64,000 nt of DNA from Meloidogyne chitwoodi (GCA_015183035.1 JACZZP010000002.1:1798001-1862000); one strand, 5' to 3'; positions 1-11,548 are shown, counted from the stretch's first letter. Numbers and translations: made by a program. Notes: a model not told the origin generated them from the sequence alone.

Positions 1-1395
1 AAGTTTATTTATTTATTAACATGCTGTGCTAATATATCTAAATAATTGTTTATTCGATTAAAATCTATTTTTCCTCTCTAATTTTATCCAAATTGTAATA
101 GCCATAATATTTATTTTTCGCAACAAATAAAATAAAAACACAGTGGCCGAATTGCCGGTTTTTTTGTTTTGGCGTTGGTTGATTTATTTTTACTAGTTTG
201 GTTATGTCGCACTTTTTGTTCGTTATCACTTTTAATTTTTATCCACTTTTTAACTGTCTTATAAATTTAAATATTTTTGTTTATTCCTTGATTAAATGTT
301 TTTTCTTCAAAATATTTTCTTTTCTTTCTTCTCTAAAAGTCTTGGGCTTTACATATATAAATTGGAGGAAAATTTAGATTAAATAAGTAAAAAATGTTTT
401 TTAATTTTCATTTATTTTCTTTTTATATTTAGAAAGGTTTAAAATTTTCTCTCTAAAAAATTTTTTTCTCCTTATTTACATCATTTATTATCTAATTAAT
501 TAATTCAACCGCAATATGTTAAATAAGCTTTTACTTTTTGACCTTGGATTCGCTTATTTATTTATTTATTTTTATTAATTTAAATAATATATTTATTTAT
601 TTATTTTTACCTTTTATAAATATATTGGCTGCTTATAAATAAAGCATTTCTTAGGTTAAGTTAGTTAAGGACCGGTTCCTTCACATACCCTGGGGATATT
701 TGTATTGGCTCCAGTAAAAGCTGAAAAGAAAAATAGCGAAAGTCTTTTACTTATTTTATTTTACTTTTGGCCCATACATCTTTTATTATTTTGGATGCGC
801 GCATAAATTGGTGAAAAGAGAAAGGATGTTGTTAATAATCAATTATTTAAATATATATCTTTTGATAAATTTAATTAATTTAAATTTTATAATTTTTAAA
901 AAATATTATTATTTCTTCTCCTCGCATATATCCAATTTAAAAAAAAAAAAGATTTTAATTCTGACTTATTGTTGCTCTTTTTTGTATTATCATTTACTTA
1001 AGTTTCTGATGTTTCCAACTTCTCCAAAATTAATTTCGATAAAATAAAACAGAATTTACCTATAAAGGAATGTTTTAAATATTTGATAAGAATTTAATTT
1101 AAATAAAAAACAAATTTAATAAAAAGAAAGGTTTAATAAGTTGCTGCAAAACATCCTTAACTTTTTTTCAATGTTTTTAGTTTTTCTAAACGTTCCATCA
1201 ATCCTTGTATTAAATATTTATTTTCGTCGTTCCAGTCAAATTCGCTTCGATTTTTTTGTACAAAAGTACAACATATTTATATTTTGCTTAACAAAAATAA
1301 CAAATAATAATAATATATTTAATAATAACAAAAACAAAAATCAAAAAAAAATGAAAAGTTTTTGATTGTTCTTTCTTTAAAATTACTTTTTAATT
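1..1395. other. AT-rich intergenic DNA upstream of the patched-related gene
   Basis: I see no supportable gene here. The stretch is A/T runs and TTTA/ATTT low-complexity sequence. Open frames at about 808-1047 and 1141-1365 open on TTG rather than ATG and give Ile/Leu/Asn/Phe/Lys-rich peptides, as expected by chance at this base composition. It presumably contains the promoter of the gene that starts at 1396, but I recognise no specific element. Confidence 0.6.
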
Positions 1396-4300
1396 ATGCG
1401 TAGTATTCTTCCTCAATTGGGAGAAGTTGAAAAAAATCTTAATAAAAAAATTTCGATAAATAAAATTAAAAATGATGAAACTTTATTTGTTGGAGCTTTA
1501 AATGCAATTTTTAGAATATTTGGCAAAGTAAGTTTTATTATTTAAATTTATATATTTTTTTGTTTAAAGAAAATAGCAATTTATCCATGGCTTTTTATTT
1601 GTGTAAGCCTTTTATTGACAATTTTTTGTTCTTCAAAAATTCTTTTCACAAAAATGACGTAATTTATTTATTAAATAATATTATTTAAATAATATTTTAA
1701 TTAGAAATGATGTTTCTGATTTTACACCCTATGGAGCTAGAGCAAGAAAAGAGAGTGCGGTAATATTTTAATAAACTTTTAAATTAATTTTAATAAAATT
1801 AACAGGTTTATGAATCATTTTTTTCAAATAAGGGTGATCCTGTTGTTATTTTTATTTTAGTTACTGCAAAAAGAAAAGGAGGTAATATGTTGGGAGTACA
1901 TGAATTGGATGATACTGTACAAGTAAATATTTAATTAATATTTAATTAAATTAAGAGTTTTTAATTTTTTAGCTATTAAATATTGTAAATGATCAGTTCA
2001 AAGTAGAAGACATTGAAAAAGGTGTTAATCTTTCCTTTTCTGATTTTTGTGATAATTTTTGTACAATAAATGAACCTGTTCGACATTTTCATGTTTTTTC
2101 TTTTCAATTTTATTAAATAATTAATTTATTATTTAACAAAAATAGAGTGGTTTACTTTTGGAAAGAAATTTTGGCAATTCTTCACTTGATCATATTGATT
2201 TGGGTTATCCAATAACTACAGTTTTGGGAAGACAATTACATATGGATCCTCATTTTTTTGGTGTTAAAATATCTGTTCCTTTTATTAAAAATGATAAAAA
2301 TAATTCTGAAATACAACAAATAGTCTCAGTTAATGAATTAAAAAGTAAAAGATATTTTTAAATTTAAATTAATTTAAATTTAGTTGGATCTTTAAATGTT
2401 AAAGAGTCATCTTCTTCACCTTTTAATTTGTTAATTTCAAATGTAATTTTATTTTTAAATTTTATTATTTTATGTTAAAATATTTTTAATTTTAAGTTAA
2501 CACAAATGCCAAATAATATAAAAGAAATTAAATTAATTTGTTTATATTTTCGTGCTGTTAGGCCAAAAGGAGTTTCAAAAGAAGCAATGCAAAATTGGCA
2601 GGTTTAAATATTTTTTTAAAAATAATTTTTAAAATTAATTTTTTTAGAGACAAATTACTCATTTTATACGAAAGTAATTAAATTTAAAATAAAATTAAAA
2701 AAGAAAATTATTTTATTAATATTTTTAGTGAATTTAAAAGTGATTTTGTTGATGCTCATCTTTTGAGTGAAACAATTTTAACAGATGAAATTGTCCATGC
2801 TGGACTTACACTTTTGCCTTTTTTAATTATTGGTTTTATTATTATGGTTACGTAAGTTTTTTAATTTTAAATAAATATTTAAAATTAAAATAAAAGATTT
2901 TCTTCAATAACAATGAGTGCAGCTGCTTATTATATGGGACAATTTGGAATACATAAAGTAGAATAAATTAATTTTTAAAAAATAAAAAATTATTTTTTTT
3001 TCAAGATTTTATTAGCAATTGTTGCTTGTTGTTGTCCATTTATGGCATGTGGAACAGCTTTAGGTGGAATGTTTTGGTTTGGCCTTCGTTTTGGTTCTCT
3101 TTTATGTGTCACTCCTTTTTTAGTTTTAGCATTAGGTGTTGATGGTTAATTATTTTAAAAAAATAATTAATTATTTTTATTAAATTTAGATGCTTATTTA
3201 ATGTTAAATTCTTGGCAACGTTTAAGAAAAAAGTTTGATTTTTATTAATAAAATATTAATTTATTTATATTTTTTTTTATTTTTTAAAGAATGGAAAAAA
3301 ATATAAAAAATGGAAATGAAGAAATTTTAATAGAAAAAGAAAATAATATTTTTGAAGAAGAAGAAAAACTTGTTCAAAAATTAATGGCTAATGTTATGGT
3401 TGATACAGGTAAATTATTTAAATATTTTTAAAATTTATTTTATTTTATTTTTTAAAAAAAGGTGCTTCAATAACAATAACTGTAAGAGAATATATTAATT
3501 TATTTATTTATTTAAATATTTTTTTAGACATTTACTAATGTTCTTGCATTTGCTATTGGAGCATTTACTCCTACACCAGAGGTTTTATTTATTTTTAAAT
3601 ATTGAAAATTATTTTAAAAAAAAATAATTTTTAAAAAGATTCGTCTTTTCTCAATTGGAAATGCAATTGCTATAACTGTGGTATATATTTATCAGGTTTA
3701 TTTATTAAAATTTAAATAATTAATTTTTAAATTTAGTGGACAGTATTTGGTCCAACAATGGCTCTTTTTGGTTATAAAGAATTAAAACAAATTATTAAAG
3801 AAATTAAAAAAAAGAAAATTAAACAAAAACAAATAAATTCTTTAAATTGTTCTTCTTCATCATTTTCATCAGAAACTGATAGTGGTATTAATATTAAAGA
3901 AGAAGAATTAGATGAAGATAATACTAATGAAAATAATAATAAAAGAAATAAAAAAATAAATATAATTAAAAGTTTTAAAAGATTAATTCAATTATCTTGT
4001 AAAAGGTTTTTTTTAATTTAATGTGTCCATTAATAATTAATTTTTTTCAGATTTCTTCGTTTTTATTGTCATGCACTTAATAATTGTTTTATAGCTTTTG
4101 GAGTATTTTTATTATTAACTTTATATATTTTAATTTCTCTTTATGGACTTTTTGATATTCGTGCTGAACTAAAACCAGAACAATTATTTTTACGATCCTC
4201 TGATATACAAGAGATTTTACGTGTTAGAGATTTATATATTATGCCTTTTTATGCAGTAATTTTAATTAAAAGTTTTTTTCTTTAAAATCTTATAATATTT

Positions 4301-5857
4301 TAAGGTTTGCCTCATCTTTGTTAATCACCCAGGTAATTTTTCTGACATTACTCAACGAATGAAATGGCACTCATTGGTTTCTGATTTTGAAGCACTTCCT
4401 TCTTCTGTTGGAAGTTTTTCAACAAAATTTTGGTTAAGAGATTATGAACAATTTGTACAATCTGATAATAATGATGATTCTGCACCTTTAGATGATTTAG
4501 TTTCTTTTGAAGGAATTACTCCTGATGAAAGGTTAATTATTAGCTATTTTTATTTTTTAACCTAATATTTTTAGACGTAAAAATGAATTAGCAGAATTTT
4601 TGGAATGGCCAGAATTTCAATTTTGGAATGGATTTATTCAACTTGTTAGACCTCTTAGCAATACTAATTCTTCTTATGAACCAGAATTAAAACGTTTTTT
4701 CTTTAGTACTGCTTTTTTTGGTGAAGAATTAAAAGAATGGTCTAAAAGAGAACAACTTCTTGGCCATTGGAGGAAAGTGGCTGATTCGGTATTAATTAAA
4801 ATTAATATTTACAGACTTTAAAAAAGTAAAAAGTTTTTTTTATAAAATCTTTATTATTAAAATTATAACAAATAATTTATTTATTTATTTAAATATTTTT
4901 AGTATCCAGAATTGGAAGTTAGTGTATTTGAAGATGAAGCTAAATTTCTTGATTTAATACCTACAATGGTTTATTTTATTTATTTTTTTTAAAACTTTCT
5001 TCTTTTTAAAGATACCTCAAACATTGCAATCAACATTTTGTACATTATTTTGTATGTTTCTTGTTTGCCTTCTTTTTATGAAAAATATTCCCTCTTTGGC
5101 CGTTTCAAATTTTGCCATTCTTTTTACTTGTATTGGTGTTTTTGGTATTCAATCATTAATGGGTACTGCACTCGATCCTATTTTTATGAGGTAAAATAAT
5201 ATTTAAAATATTAGTAGATATAGATTTATCAAATTTTTCTTTTCTTATAAAGTGCTGCTATTATGTCTATTGGATTTTCTGTTGATATTCCTGCACATAT
5301 TGTTTATCATTTTTACAAAACTGGAGTTTCTGAAGAAAATAAAAATGGAAAAACTCAAAAAAGTGTGGAAGAAAGGTTACATGATTGTTTAGCTTCCATT
5401 GCTTTTCCTATACTTGAGGCAGGGCTTTCTACGCTAATATGTGTTTGCTCTTTATTTTTAGTTGATTTGGTAAATTTATTTTGTATTTCTACATATATTT
5501 GAATTTTCCAATAAATAATAGCTTTAGAGAAGAGGAATTTTTGGTGAATTAGGGTAGATTTAACAGATTGAGATAACTAGTATTTAAATATAATGTAATA
5601 TACTTGGATTTATTTAGCATTAATTTTATTATATTTAGCATATGGCCCGTGTCTTTGCTCGTACAATGACGCTTGTTGTAGTTATTGGACTTTTTCAAGG
5701 TCTTTTAGTTATCCCAACAATGCTTTGTCAATTTTCTTCTCAACAAAAATCAACAAAAAATCAATTTAATAATAATGAAAACAACAAAACTTCAAATAAA
5801 GAAAAATCTACTATTAATATTTCAAATGTACCAATTGTTCTTTCAGTGAATGAATGA
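1396..5857 (+). CDS. Patched-related (PTR family) multi-pass membrane protein
   Basis: A gene of about 20 small exons encoding roughly 1,000 residues. The chosen start gives MRSILPQLGEVEKN and a 44-codon first exon ending at 1527 before GTAAGT. A membrane segment follows (KIAIYPWLFICVSLL, from 1570), then a large extracellular loop. A sterol-sensing-type block of membrane helices at about 2790-3240 contains the family signature GVDDAYLMLNSW. A charged cytoplasmic loop at about 3760-3960 is rich in Lys/Ser/Asn. A second extracellular loop lies at about 4150-4990. A second block of five helices (about 5010-5720) includes SIGFSVDIPAHIVYHFY and ends in an Asn/Lys-rich tail. This two-block layout and the GxDD motif are typical of Patched, Dispatched and nematode PTR proteins, which are RND-type transporters linked to sterol handling, cuticle formation and moulting. 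Which PTR subfamily it belongs to is not clear from sequence alone. Exons at about 4050-4310 also occur as broken copies near 30.4 and 36.8 kb. Confidence 0.9.
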
Positions 5858-6258
5858 ATAATAAAATAAAAAAATTAATAGAAAGTTAAATATTAAATAA
5901 TGGGAAAGTTTTATTTAATGGATCCTGAACTCTGAACCAGAGACTAGAAGATTTCTACTACAACCAATTATTTCATTTACATATGTACATAAATATTTAC
6001 TTTTTTTGCGTAAAAATAAATTACGGGTTTTAATAAAAGTTCAGTACATTAAAAAAGTATTTTGTTTCTTGAATATGTAGTAAAAATTAGAGAGACTTTT
6101 CAAAAATCCGGGCCCGCCATTGAGATAAATTTTTGACAATAGGATGTAAAAATTTCAGAAATTTCGCCTACGTTACTAAAAATGGTGAATTTTTAAAATT
6201 AAAAATGTTATCAAGACATTATATTTATTATACTTATAAATAGTTTTTTTATTATTCG
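5858..6258. other. Intergenic spacer downstream of the patched-related gene
   Basis: No gene is visible. The stretch is AT-rich apart from a small GC-rich patch near 6110 (CCGGGCCCGCC) that I cannot assign. It presumably carries the 3' end signals of the upstream gene. Confidence 0.5.
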
Positions 6259-6266
6259 TAAATTTA
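6259..6266. repeat. 8-bp target-site duplication, left
   Basis: TAAATTTA directly precedes the left GG end of the Merlin element and is repeated at 7024-7031. The sequence is its own reverse complement, so it could be misread as an extension of the inverted repeat. The outermost G and C beyond it pair only by chance. Confidence 0.65.
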
Positions 6267-7023
6267 GGCAATCTTGACCTATTGGGGCTCCACCCCAAAT
6301 ATTCGCAGTGGCATAGTAAAAACGTGTTTTTAGAGGTTATCGAGGTCGCTTATTACGAATCTGATATCAGTTTTTTCTTATCACTAATCCTTATCATTTT
6401 AACAGTAATTTTAAAAATCACAGATTTTATCATGGATATTTTCCAAATTACTCAACTTATTAATACAAAAGAATCTGCTATTCAATTTTTACAACAACGT
6501 AACATTTTACGGTCTGTACCCCCACTATGCCCATCATGTAATCAGCAAATGAGTAAAAATCGTAGAGTGAGTAGGGGTGATTGTATTGTCTGGCGCTGTC
6601 AGCGCAGGCACCAGGGAGCTCCTCGATGCAATAAGAAGCTAGCACTCCGTCATGGATCGTTTCTTGTCAACTCCAATTTGAAACAGTTTGTTATGCTCGC
6701 ATACTTTTGGGCTCAAGGAATTTCTGCTTTTTCACAAGCAGCAATGTGTGGAGTTAGTGAGCAACATGTGGTTCAATGGAACCAATGATTCCGAGACATT
6801 TGTAACCGCTATCTGATAGAACCTACAAATTATGAAATCTGTGATTTTTTAAAAAATTGATAAAATCTGTGATTTTTAAAATTACTGTTAAAATGATAAG
6901 GATTAGTGATAAGAAAAAACTGATATCAGATTCGTAATAAGCGACCTCGATAACCCCTAAAAACACGTTTTAACTATGCCACTGCGAATATTTGGGGTGG
7001 AGCCCCAATAGGTCAAGATTGCC
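6267..7023 (+). mobile_element. Merlin-type (IS1016/ISXO2-like) DNA transposon remnant, 757 bp
   Basis: The element is bounded by nearly perfect terminal inverted repeats of about 166 bp (6267-6432 and 6858-7023), both beginning GGCAATCTTGACC. It is flanked on each side by the 8-bp sequence TAAATTTA (6259-6266 and 7024-7031), which fits a target-site duplication. Ends starting GG and 8-9 bp target duplications are known for Merlin elements. The interior encodes the N-terminal zinc-ribbon part of an IS1016/ISXO2-like transposase and nothing more. The missing catalytic core makes this an internally deleted, non-autonomous copy. Confidence 0.8.
6432..6788 (+). pseudogene. Truncated Merlin transposase, N-terminal zinc-ribbon part
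   Basis: An ATG just inside the left inverted repeat begins MDIFQITQLINTKESAIQF. The peptide carries CPSC followed by a WRC/CNKK segment, the zinc-ribbon arrangement at the N terminus of ISXO2/IS1595-like transposases. The helical region ending EQHVVQWNQ then meets TGA at 6786-6788. In the same frame after the stop the sequence continues FRDICNRYLIEPTNYE, which reads as the natural continuation, so the stop is a mutation. Sequence then passes straight into the right inverted repeat, and the DDE catalytic domain is absent. It cannot be an active transposase. Confidence 0.75.
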
Positions 7024-7031
7024 TAAATTTA
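7024..7031. repeat. 8-bp target-site duplication, right
   Basis: TAAATTTA follows the right end of the Merlin element and matches 6259-6266 exactly. Confidence 0.65.
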
Positions 7032-7089
7032 CATTTCAATGTGTTTATTTATTATATTGAATGTAAATATAATTATTTCAATTATCACT

Positions 7090-7321
7090 AAAAAAATATT
7101 TTTTAGAAAACAATTATACAATATCAAGTGAAAGTTATTCTTCAGGATTTGTTAGAAATCGTATTAATTCTGAAGAAAATCCAAAAAATTCAAATTCTGT
7201 CAAAAATGTTCAAAAAAGGCTTTAATCAACAAAAAACAAATGAATCTGGAATTGAAAATTTATTAAAATTAATTCTTCATGTAGTAATTAAGTGTTATAA
7301 CAGCAATTGAATTACATGGCC
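7090..7321 (+). pseudogene. Coding-like remnant between the Merlin element and the minisatellite
   Basis: After an acceptor-like TTTTTTAG at about 7100-7107, one frame reads ENNYTISSESYSSGFVRNR and on to about 7225 before TAA. A second frame then reads QQKTNESGIENLLKLILHVV. The residue composition looks protein-like but the frame breaks and I recognise no family. It could be an exon of an unrecognised gene interrupted by the repeats, or chance. Confidence 0.25.
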
Positions 7322-7349
7322 AGAATATTCTTCAAACACATTAACAGGA

Positions 7350-8156
7350 CAAAACGTCAGTCACCCTAGCGGGAACAAATGTCAGTAACCCTATCGGGAC
7401 AAAATGTCAAATCATAGCGGGACAAAACGTCAGTCACCCTAGTGGGACAAAATGTCAGTAACCATAGCGGGACAAAATGTCAGTAACATTAGTGGGACAA
7501 ATTGTCAGTAACACTAGTGGGACAAATTGTCAGTAACACTAGCAGGACAAAACGTCAGTAACACTAGTGGGACAAATTGTCAGTAACACTAGCAGGACAA
7601 AACGTCAGTAACACTAGTGGGACAAATTGTCAGTAACACTAGCAGGACAAAACGTCAGTCACTCTAGTAACAAAAGGTCAGTCACCCTAGCGGGACAAAA
7701 TGTCAGTAACTGTATTGGATAAAACGTCAGTCACCATAGCGGGACAAAATGTCAGTAACCTTAGTGGGACAAAACGTCAATAACCCTTAATGGGACAAAA
7801 CGTCAATAACCCTTAATGGGATAAAATGTCAGTAAACTTAGTGGGATAAAATGTCAGTAATCCTAGGGGGACAAAATGTCAGTAACCGTAGTGGGACAAA
7901 ATGTCAGTAACCCTAGTAGGACAAAATGTCAGTAACCTCAGTGGGACAAAACGTCATTCCTTAGTTGTCAGTAACATTAGTGGGACAAAATGTCAGTCAC
8001 CTTAGTGGGACAAAATGTCATTCACATTAGTGGGACAAAATGTCATTCACATTAGTGGGACAAAATGTCAGTCACCTTAGTGGGACAAAATGTCAGTCAC
8101 CTTAGTGGGACAAAATGTCAGTCGCCCTAGTGGGACAAAATGTCAGTAACCTTAGT
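7350..8156 (+). repeat. Minisatellite of 25-bp units, about 32 copies
   Basis: Tandem units approximate GGGACAAAATGTCAGTAACC plus CTAGT. Variants include ACGTC for ATGTC, TCACC for TAACC, and TTAGT for CTAGT. Some units are imperfect or truncated (about 7665-7730 and 7950-7970). Unit length is not a multiple of three and all frames are broken, so it is not coding. The same unit reappears at 63960-64000. Confidence 0.95.
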
Positions 8157-8498
8157 GAAAAATATAAAACAAACTGTCGGAGCACATGTTGCCAAATCAT
8201 TCGATCCAGCTCGTCCAGAAGATTCAAATAGTATGCTTTTTTCGTCGTAAAATTTTTTCCAAAAATCAAGTTCTTTTTATAATAAAATAATAATTTTATA
8301 GTTTATAATTAAACATTATCAAAAAATATCTTCGATTTTTACAATTGAAAGAAAAAATAATTAAAAAATAATTAAAAAAAATTTAAAATTTTAGTAGGAG
8401 GCTTGTCGCGAGCATTGCGGGGGAAAAAGGATATGTCGTCGGTGTCGTAATCCATTTTTTAAATAACAAATTAACCAGTTTCGCCCCAAAATTTTTCT
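8157..8498 (+). other. Spacer with one short coding-like stretch
   Basis: Directly after the minisatellite, 8157-8250 reads KNIKQTVGAHVAKSFDPA and then RPEDSNSMLFSS to a stop, a plausible exon fragment of no recognised family. The rest is AT-rich. A small GC-rich patch at about 8395-8455 (GGAGGCTTGTCGCGAGC) is also unassigned. Confidence 0.3.
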
Positions 8499-9242
8499 TC
8501 TCATATTTTCTAATAAGTCCTTTTACTTTACTGCCGAGAAGTGCTTTCAAAAGATAACAATATTATCAGGATGATTATGTTATCTCTTAAGTAATTTACA
8601 CAGCAATATAAAATATTATAACATTCACGAATAACTTTATTAGAAGATGGGGATTTTGTTTTAGTGTTCATTTTTGTTAGAATGATTATAAATTAAAGAT
8701 TTGAATTATTTCACCTTAAATACACTGATACATTATTTGATATATTAAGCTTCACTTACTTAAAGATAATTCATCTTAATGTATAATAAATTTTGCTCAT
8801 ATTCTCCCAAAAGAGAAGAAGCATTGTGAAAGAGGAGGAGGAGGTGAGGAGAAGAGGAGAGAATATGCATCCTCCTCCGAATGCATATCCTCTCATCTTC
8901 ACTCACCTTCTTTCACAATGCTTCTTCTCTTTTGGGAGATATGAGCAAAATTTATTATACATTAAGATGAATTATCTTTAAGTAAGTGAAGCTTAATATA
9001 TCAAATAATGTATCAGTGTATTTAAGGTGAAATAATTCAAATCTTTAATTTATAATCATTCTAACAAAAATGAACACTAAAACAAAATCCCCATCTTCTA
9101 ATAAAGTTATTCGTGAATGTTATAATATTTTATGTTGCTGTGTAAATTACTTTAGAGATAACATAATCATCCTGATAATAGTGTTATCTTTTGAAAGCAC
9201 TTCTCGGCAGTAAAGTAAAAGGACTTATTAGAAACTATGAGA
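8499..9242. mobile_element. Foldback (long palindromic) element 1
   Basis: Two arms of about 370 bp are inverted copies of each other with only scattered mismatches. The left arm begins near TCTCATATTTTCTAATAAG and the right arm ends near CTTATTAGAAACTATGAGA. The centre lies near 8870 in a purine-rich GAGGAGGAGG stretch with an ATGCAT core. No protein is encoded, and the open frames inside are by-products of the palindrome. The structure fits a non-autonomous foldback or MITE-like element. I could not find a convincing target-site duplication. Confidence 0.8.
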
Positions 9243-9580
9243 TAAAAAATAATATTTATTGTAAGAGGGATTTGTCACACAAGGGTAAAGAGAAATTTCC
9301 AATATATTCTAATGTACGCTATTTCACTTCTCCTAACATATATTTATTCGCCCATTATTATTCTCATATTTACACATTTCTCCGTTATATGGGTTCAGTC
9401 AGAAGAGTTCAATTGGTGAGCTCAATCAAAGTTAGGGTGGTTCTCGCTTCTATTATTATCCAATATACTTAATCTTGAAAAATTATTTTAAAGATATGTG
9501 GAAAAGTTTGAAAAATTATGACTATATTTGTAAAAATATTTGAAATCTTTTGAAAAATTATTTAGAAAATTTTTTAAACA
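9243..9580. other. Spacer between foldback elements
   Basis: AT-rich sequence without recognisable genes. An open frame running in from the right arm of foldback 1 to 9472 has no family resemblance. Confidence 0.4.
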
Positions 9581-10359
9581 AATTGAACTTCTCTTTGTGA
9601 GAGCATAAATCATATTTTTTAAATCCATTTTCGTCAAGATGCTTTACGCTCGGATGTGCTTTCAAAATAATACACTATTATCGGGATTTAGGTTTATAAC
9701 TAAAGGATTTTACAGAGCAACATAAAGTATCAGAACATTCATAAATAACTTTACTTGAAGAAGAAAATTTTATTTTAAATTCATTTTGATTAGGATCAAA
9801 AATTAATGATTAAAATTATTTCACCTCAAATATTCTGAACTCATCATTTGATATATTAAGATCATACTAAAGGCGCCATTCATCTAAATGCATAAAAAAT
9901 TGCTCGATACTCACAAGAGGAGAAGAATTGTGAAAGGGAGTAGGAGGAAAAGAGGAGAGGATAAGCACCCTACTCCGAATGCTTATCCTCTCCTCATCTT
10001 CCTCTTTCACAATTCTTATCCGCTTGTGAGTATAGAATAAATTCTTAACATATATCTTTACGATGCAGAGCTTGATATATCAAATGATGAGTTCAGAATA
10101 TTTGAGGTGAAATAATTTTAATCATTAATTTTTGATCCTAATCAAAATGAATTTAAAATAAAATTTTCTTCTTCAAGTAAAGTTATTTATGAATGTTCTG
10201 ATACTTTATGTTGCTCTGTAAAATCCTTTAGTGCTAAACCTAAATCCCGATAAAAGTGTATTATTTTGAAAGCACATCTTGATCTAAATCAAACGACTTA
10301 GTTGACGAAAATGGATTTAAAAAATATGATTGATGCACTCACAAAGAGAAGAAATTCAA
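9581..10359. mobile_element. Foldback element 2, related to element 1
   Basis: A second long palindrome with arms of about 380 bp. Its outer ends share TTCTCTTTGTGAG and AAATCCATTTTCGTC in opposite orientation. The centre near 9970 is again a purine-rich stretch (GGAGAGGATAAGC and its inverse). Several blocks match element 1 in the same order, for example the GTGCTTTCAAAA motif, the ATTATTTCACCT motif and TTTGATATATTAAG, so the two belong to one diverged family. There is no coding capacity. Confidence 0.78.
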
Positions 10360-10450
10360 TAAAGTTATGTAATCTCTTCATTTATTTAAAATGTTATCAA
10401 ATAATTTTTTAAAAGATTACAAATATTTTTCCAAATAATTGTTCAAAAAT

Positions 10451-11471
10451 GTGTCCCCCTACTCTGGCACCCGTTACAGTTATTTGTTTTTCTAATAAAT
10501 GCTTCAATGTGAACCTACTTGTCAACTTGTAGAACGCAGATGTAGATTGAGGAATTTGAATGATCAAAACACAATTAATTGAATTTCGTGAACATAAGAA
10601 AAAACAAGGAATTGAAAGTAAACTAAAGGATAAGATAAAATTTATTTTACAAAGTTAATAATACTTCATTCGAAAAAGCATACAAATAATTAATCACACA
10701 ATAAAAACGAATAGGAAAGAAAAGCTCTAATATAATTGATTATGTGTTGCAAGTTCGGGTTTCTATAGTAAACTGATTTAGAGGAAGAGAAAATTGCGCT
10801 TTTGTATTGACTAACGTTGTATATTATACAAGCAGAATATTTTGATAATTTTTCTTGAGGGAAAACCACCTATCCACCACAGAGTTATCCAAGCAGCAGC
10901 AGCTACCCCGCAGCATGACAAGTCAAAAAGGCCACACCGCAGGGTAATCCAAGCAGCAGCAACCACCCCCGCAGCATGACAAGTCAAAAAGGCCACACCG
11001 CAGGGGAATCCAAGCAGCAGCAGCCACCACCAAAGTATTACAAGCAATCCACCACCTCCTCAAGAAAAATTATCAAAATATTCTGCTTGTATAATATACA
11101 ACGTTAGTCAATACAAAAGCGCAATTTTTTCTTCCTCTAAATCAGTTTACTATGAAAACCGAACTTGAAACACATAATCAATTATATTAGAGAATTTATT
11201 TCCTATTCGTTTTTATTGTGTGATTAATTATTTGTATGCTTTTTCGAATGAAGTATTATTAACTTTGTAAAATAAATTTTATATTATCCTTTAGTTTACT
11301 TTCAATTCCTTGTTTTTTCTTATGTTCACGAAATTCAATTAATTGTGTTTTGATCATTCAAATTCCTCAATCTACATATGCGTTCTACAAGTTGACAAGT
11401 AGGTTCACATATAAGCATTTATTAGAAAAACAAATATCTAACATCACAGGGTGACCAGAGTAGGGGGATAC
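10451..11471. mobile_element. Foldback element 3 with GC-rich tandem core
   Basis: Inverted arms of about 410 bp begin with TCCCCCTACTCTGG on the left and its complement near 11455-11470 on the right. Arm identity is high throughout, for example ATTCAATTAATTGTG and its inverse. The ends differ from those of foldbacks 1 and 2, so this is a different family. The non-palindromic core at about 10860-11060 holds tandem GC-rich units. An antisense open frame over the core is just repeat. Confidence 0.78.
10866..11060. repeat. Tandem repeat of about 60 bp in the loop of foldback 3
   Basis: About three copies of a GC-rich unit containing ATCCAAGCAGCAGCA, CCCCGCAGCATGACAAG and AAAAAGGCCACACCGCAGG. 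Its base composition contrasts sharply with the surroundings, which suggests captured or expanded foreign sequence inside the palindrome. Confidence 0.75.
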
Positions 11472-11548
11472 ATTTTATTTTATCTTAACTTTTTTAAACT
11501 TTATATTTTTAAACTATTTAATTCTATAGCCTATTCAATTCTGTATTA

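Noticed and set aside
808..1365. Open frames of 79 and 74 codons upstream of the patched-related gene
   Set aside because: They open on TTG, are low-complexity and show no motif, as expected from AT-rich sequence.
7350..8156. CRISPR-like regular repeats
   Set aside because: The units are contiguous 25-bp tandem repeats with no unique spacers, in a eukaryotic setting.
7350..8156. Internal telomere (units contain TAACCCTAG)
   Set aside because: The period is 25 bp with no run of a short telomeric unit, so this is a minisatellite. Any chromosome-end role is untested.
8793..9472. Open frames inside and after foldback 1
   Set aside because: They read through palindrome arms and the purine-rich centre, and no protein family is recognisable.
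10811..11047. 78-codon minus-strand frame with Cys/Trp-rich repeats
   Set aside because: It is produced by the GC-rich tandem units in the foldback loop.
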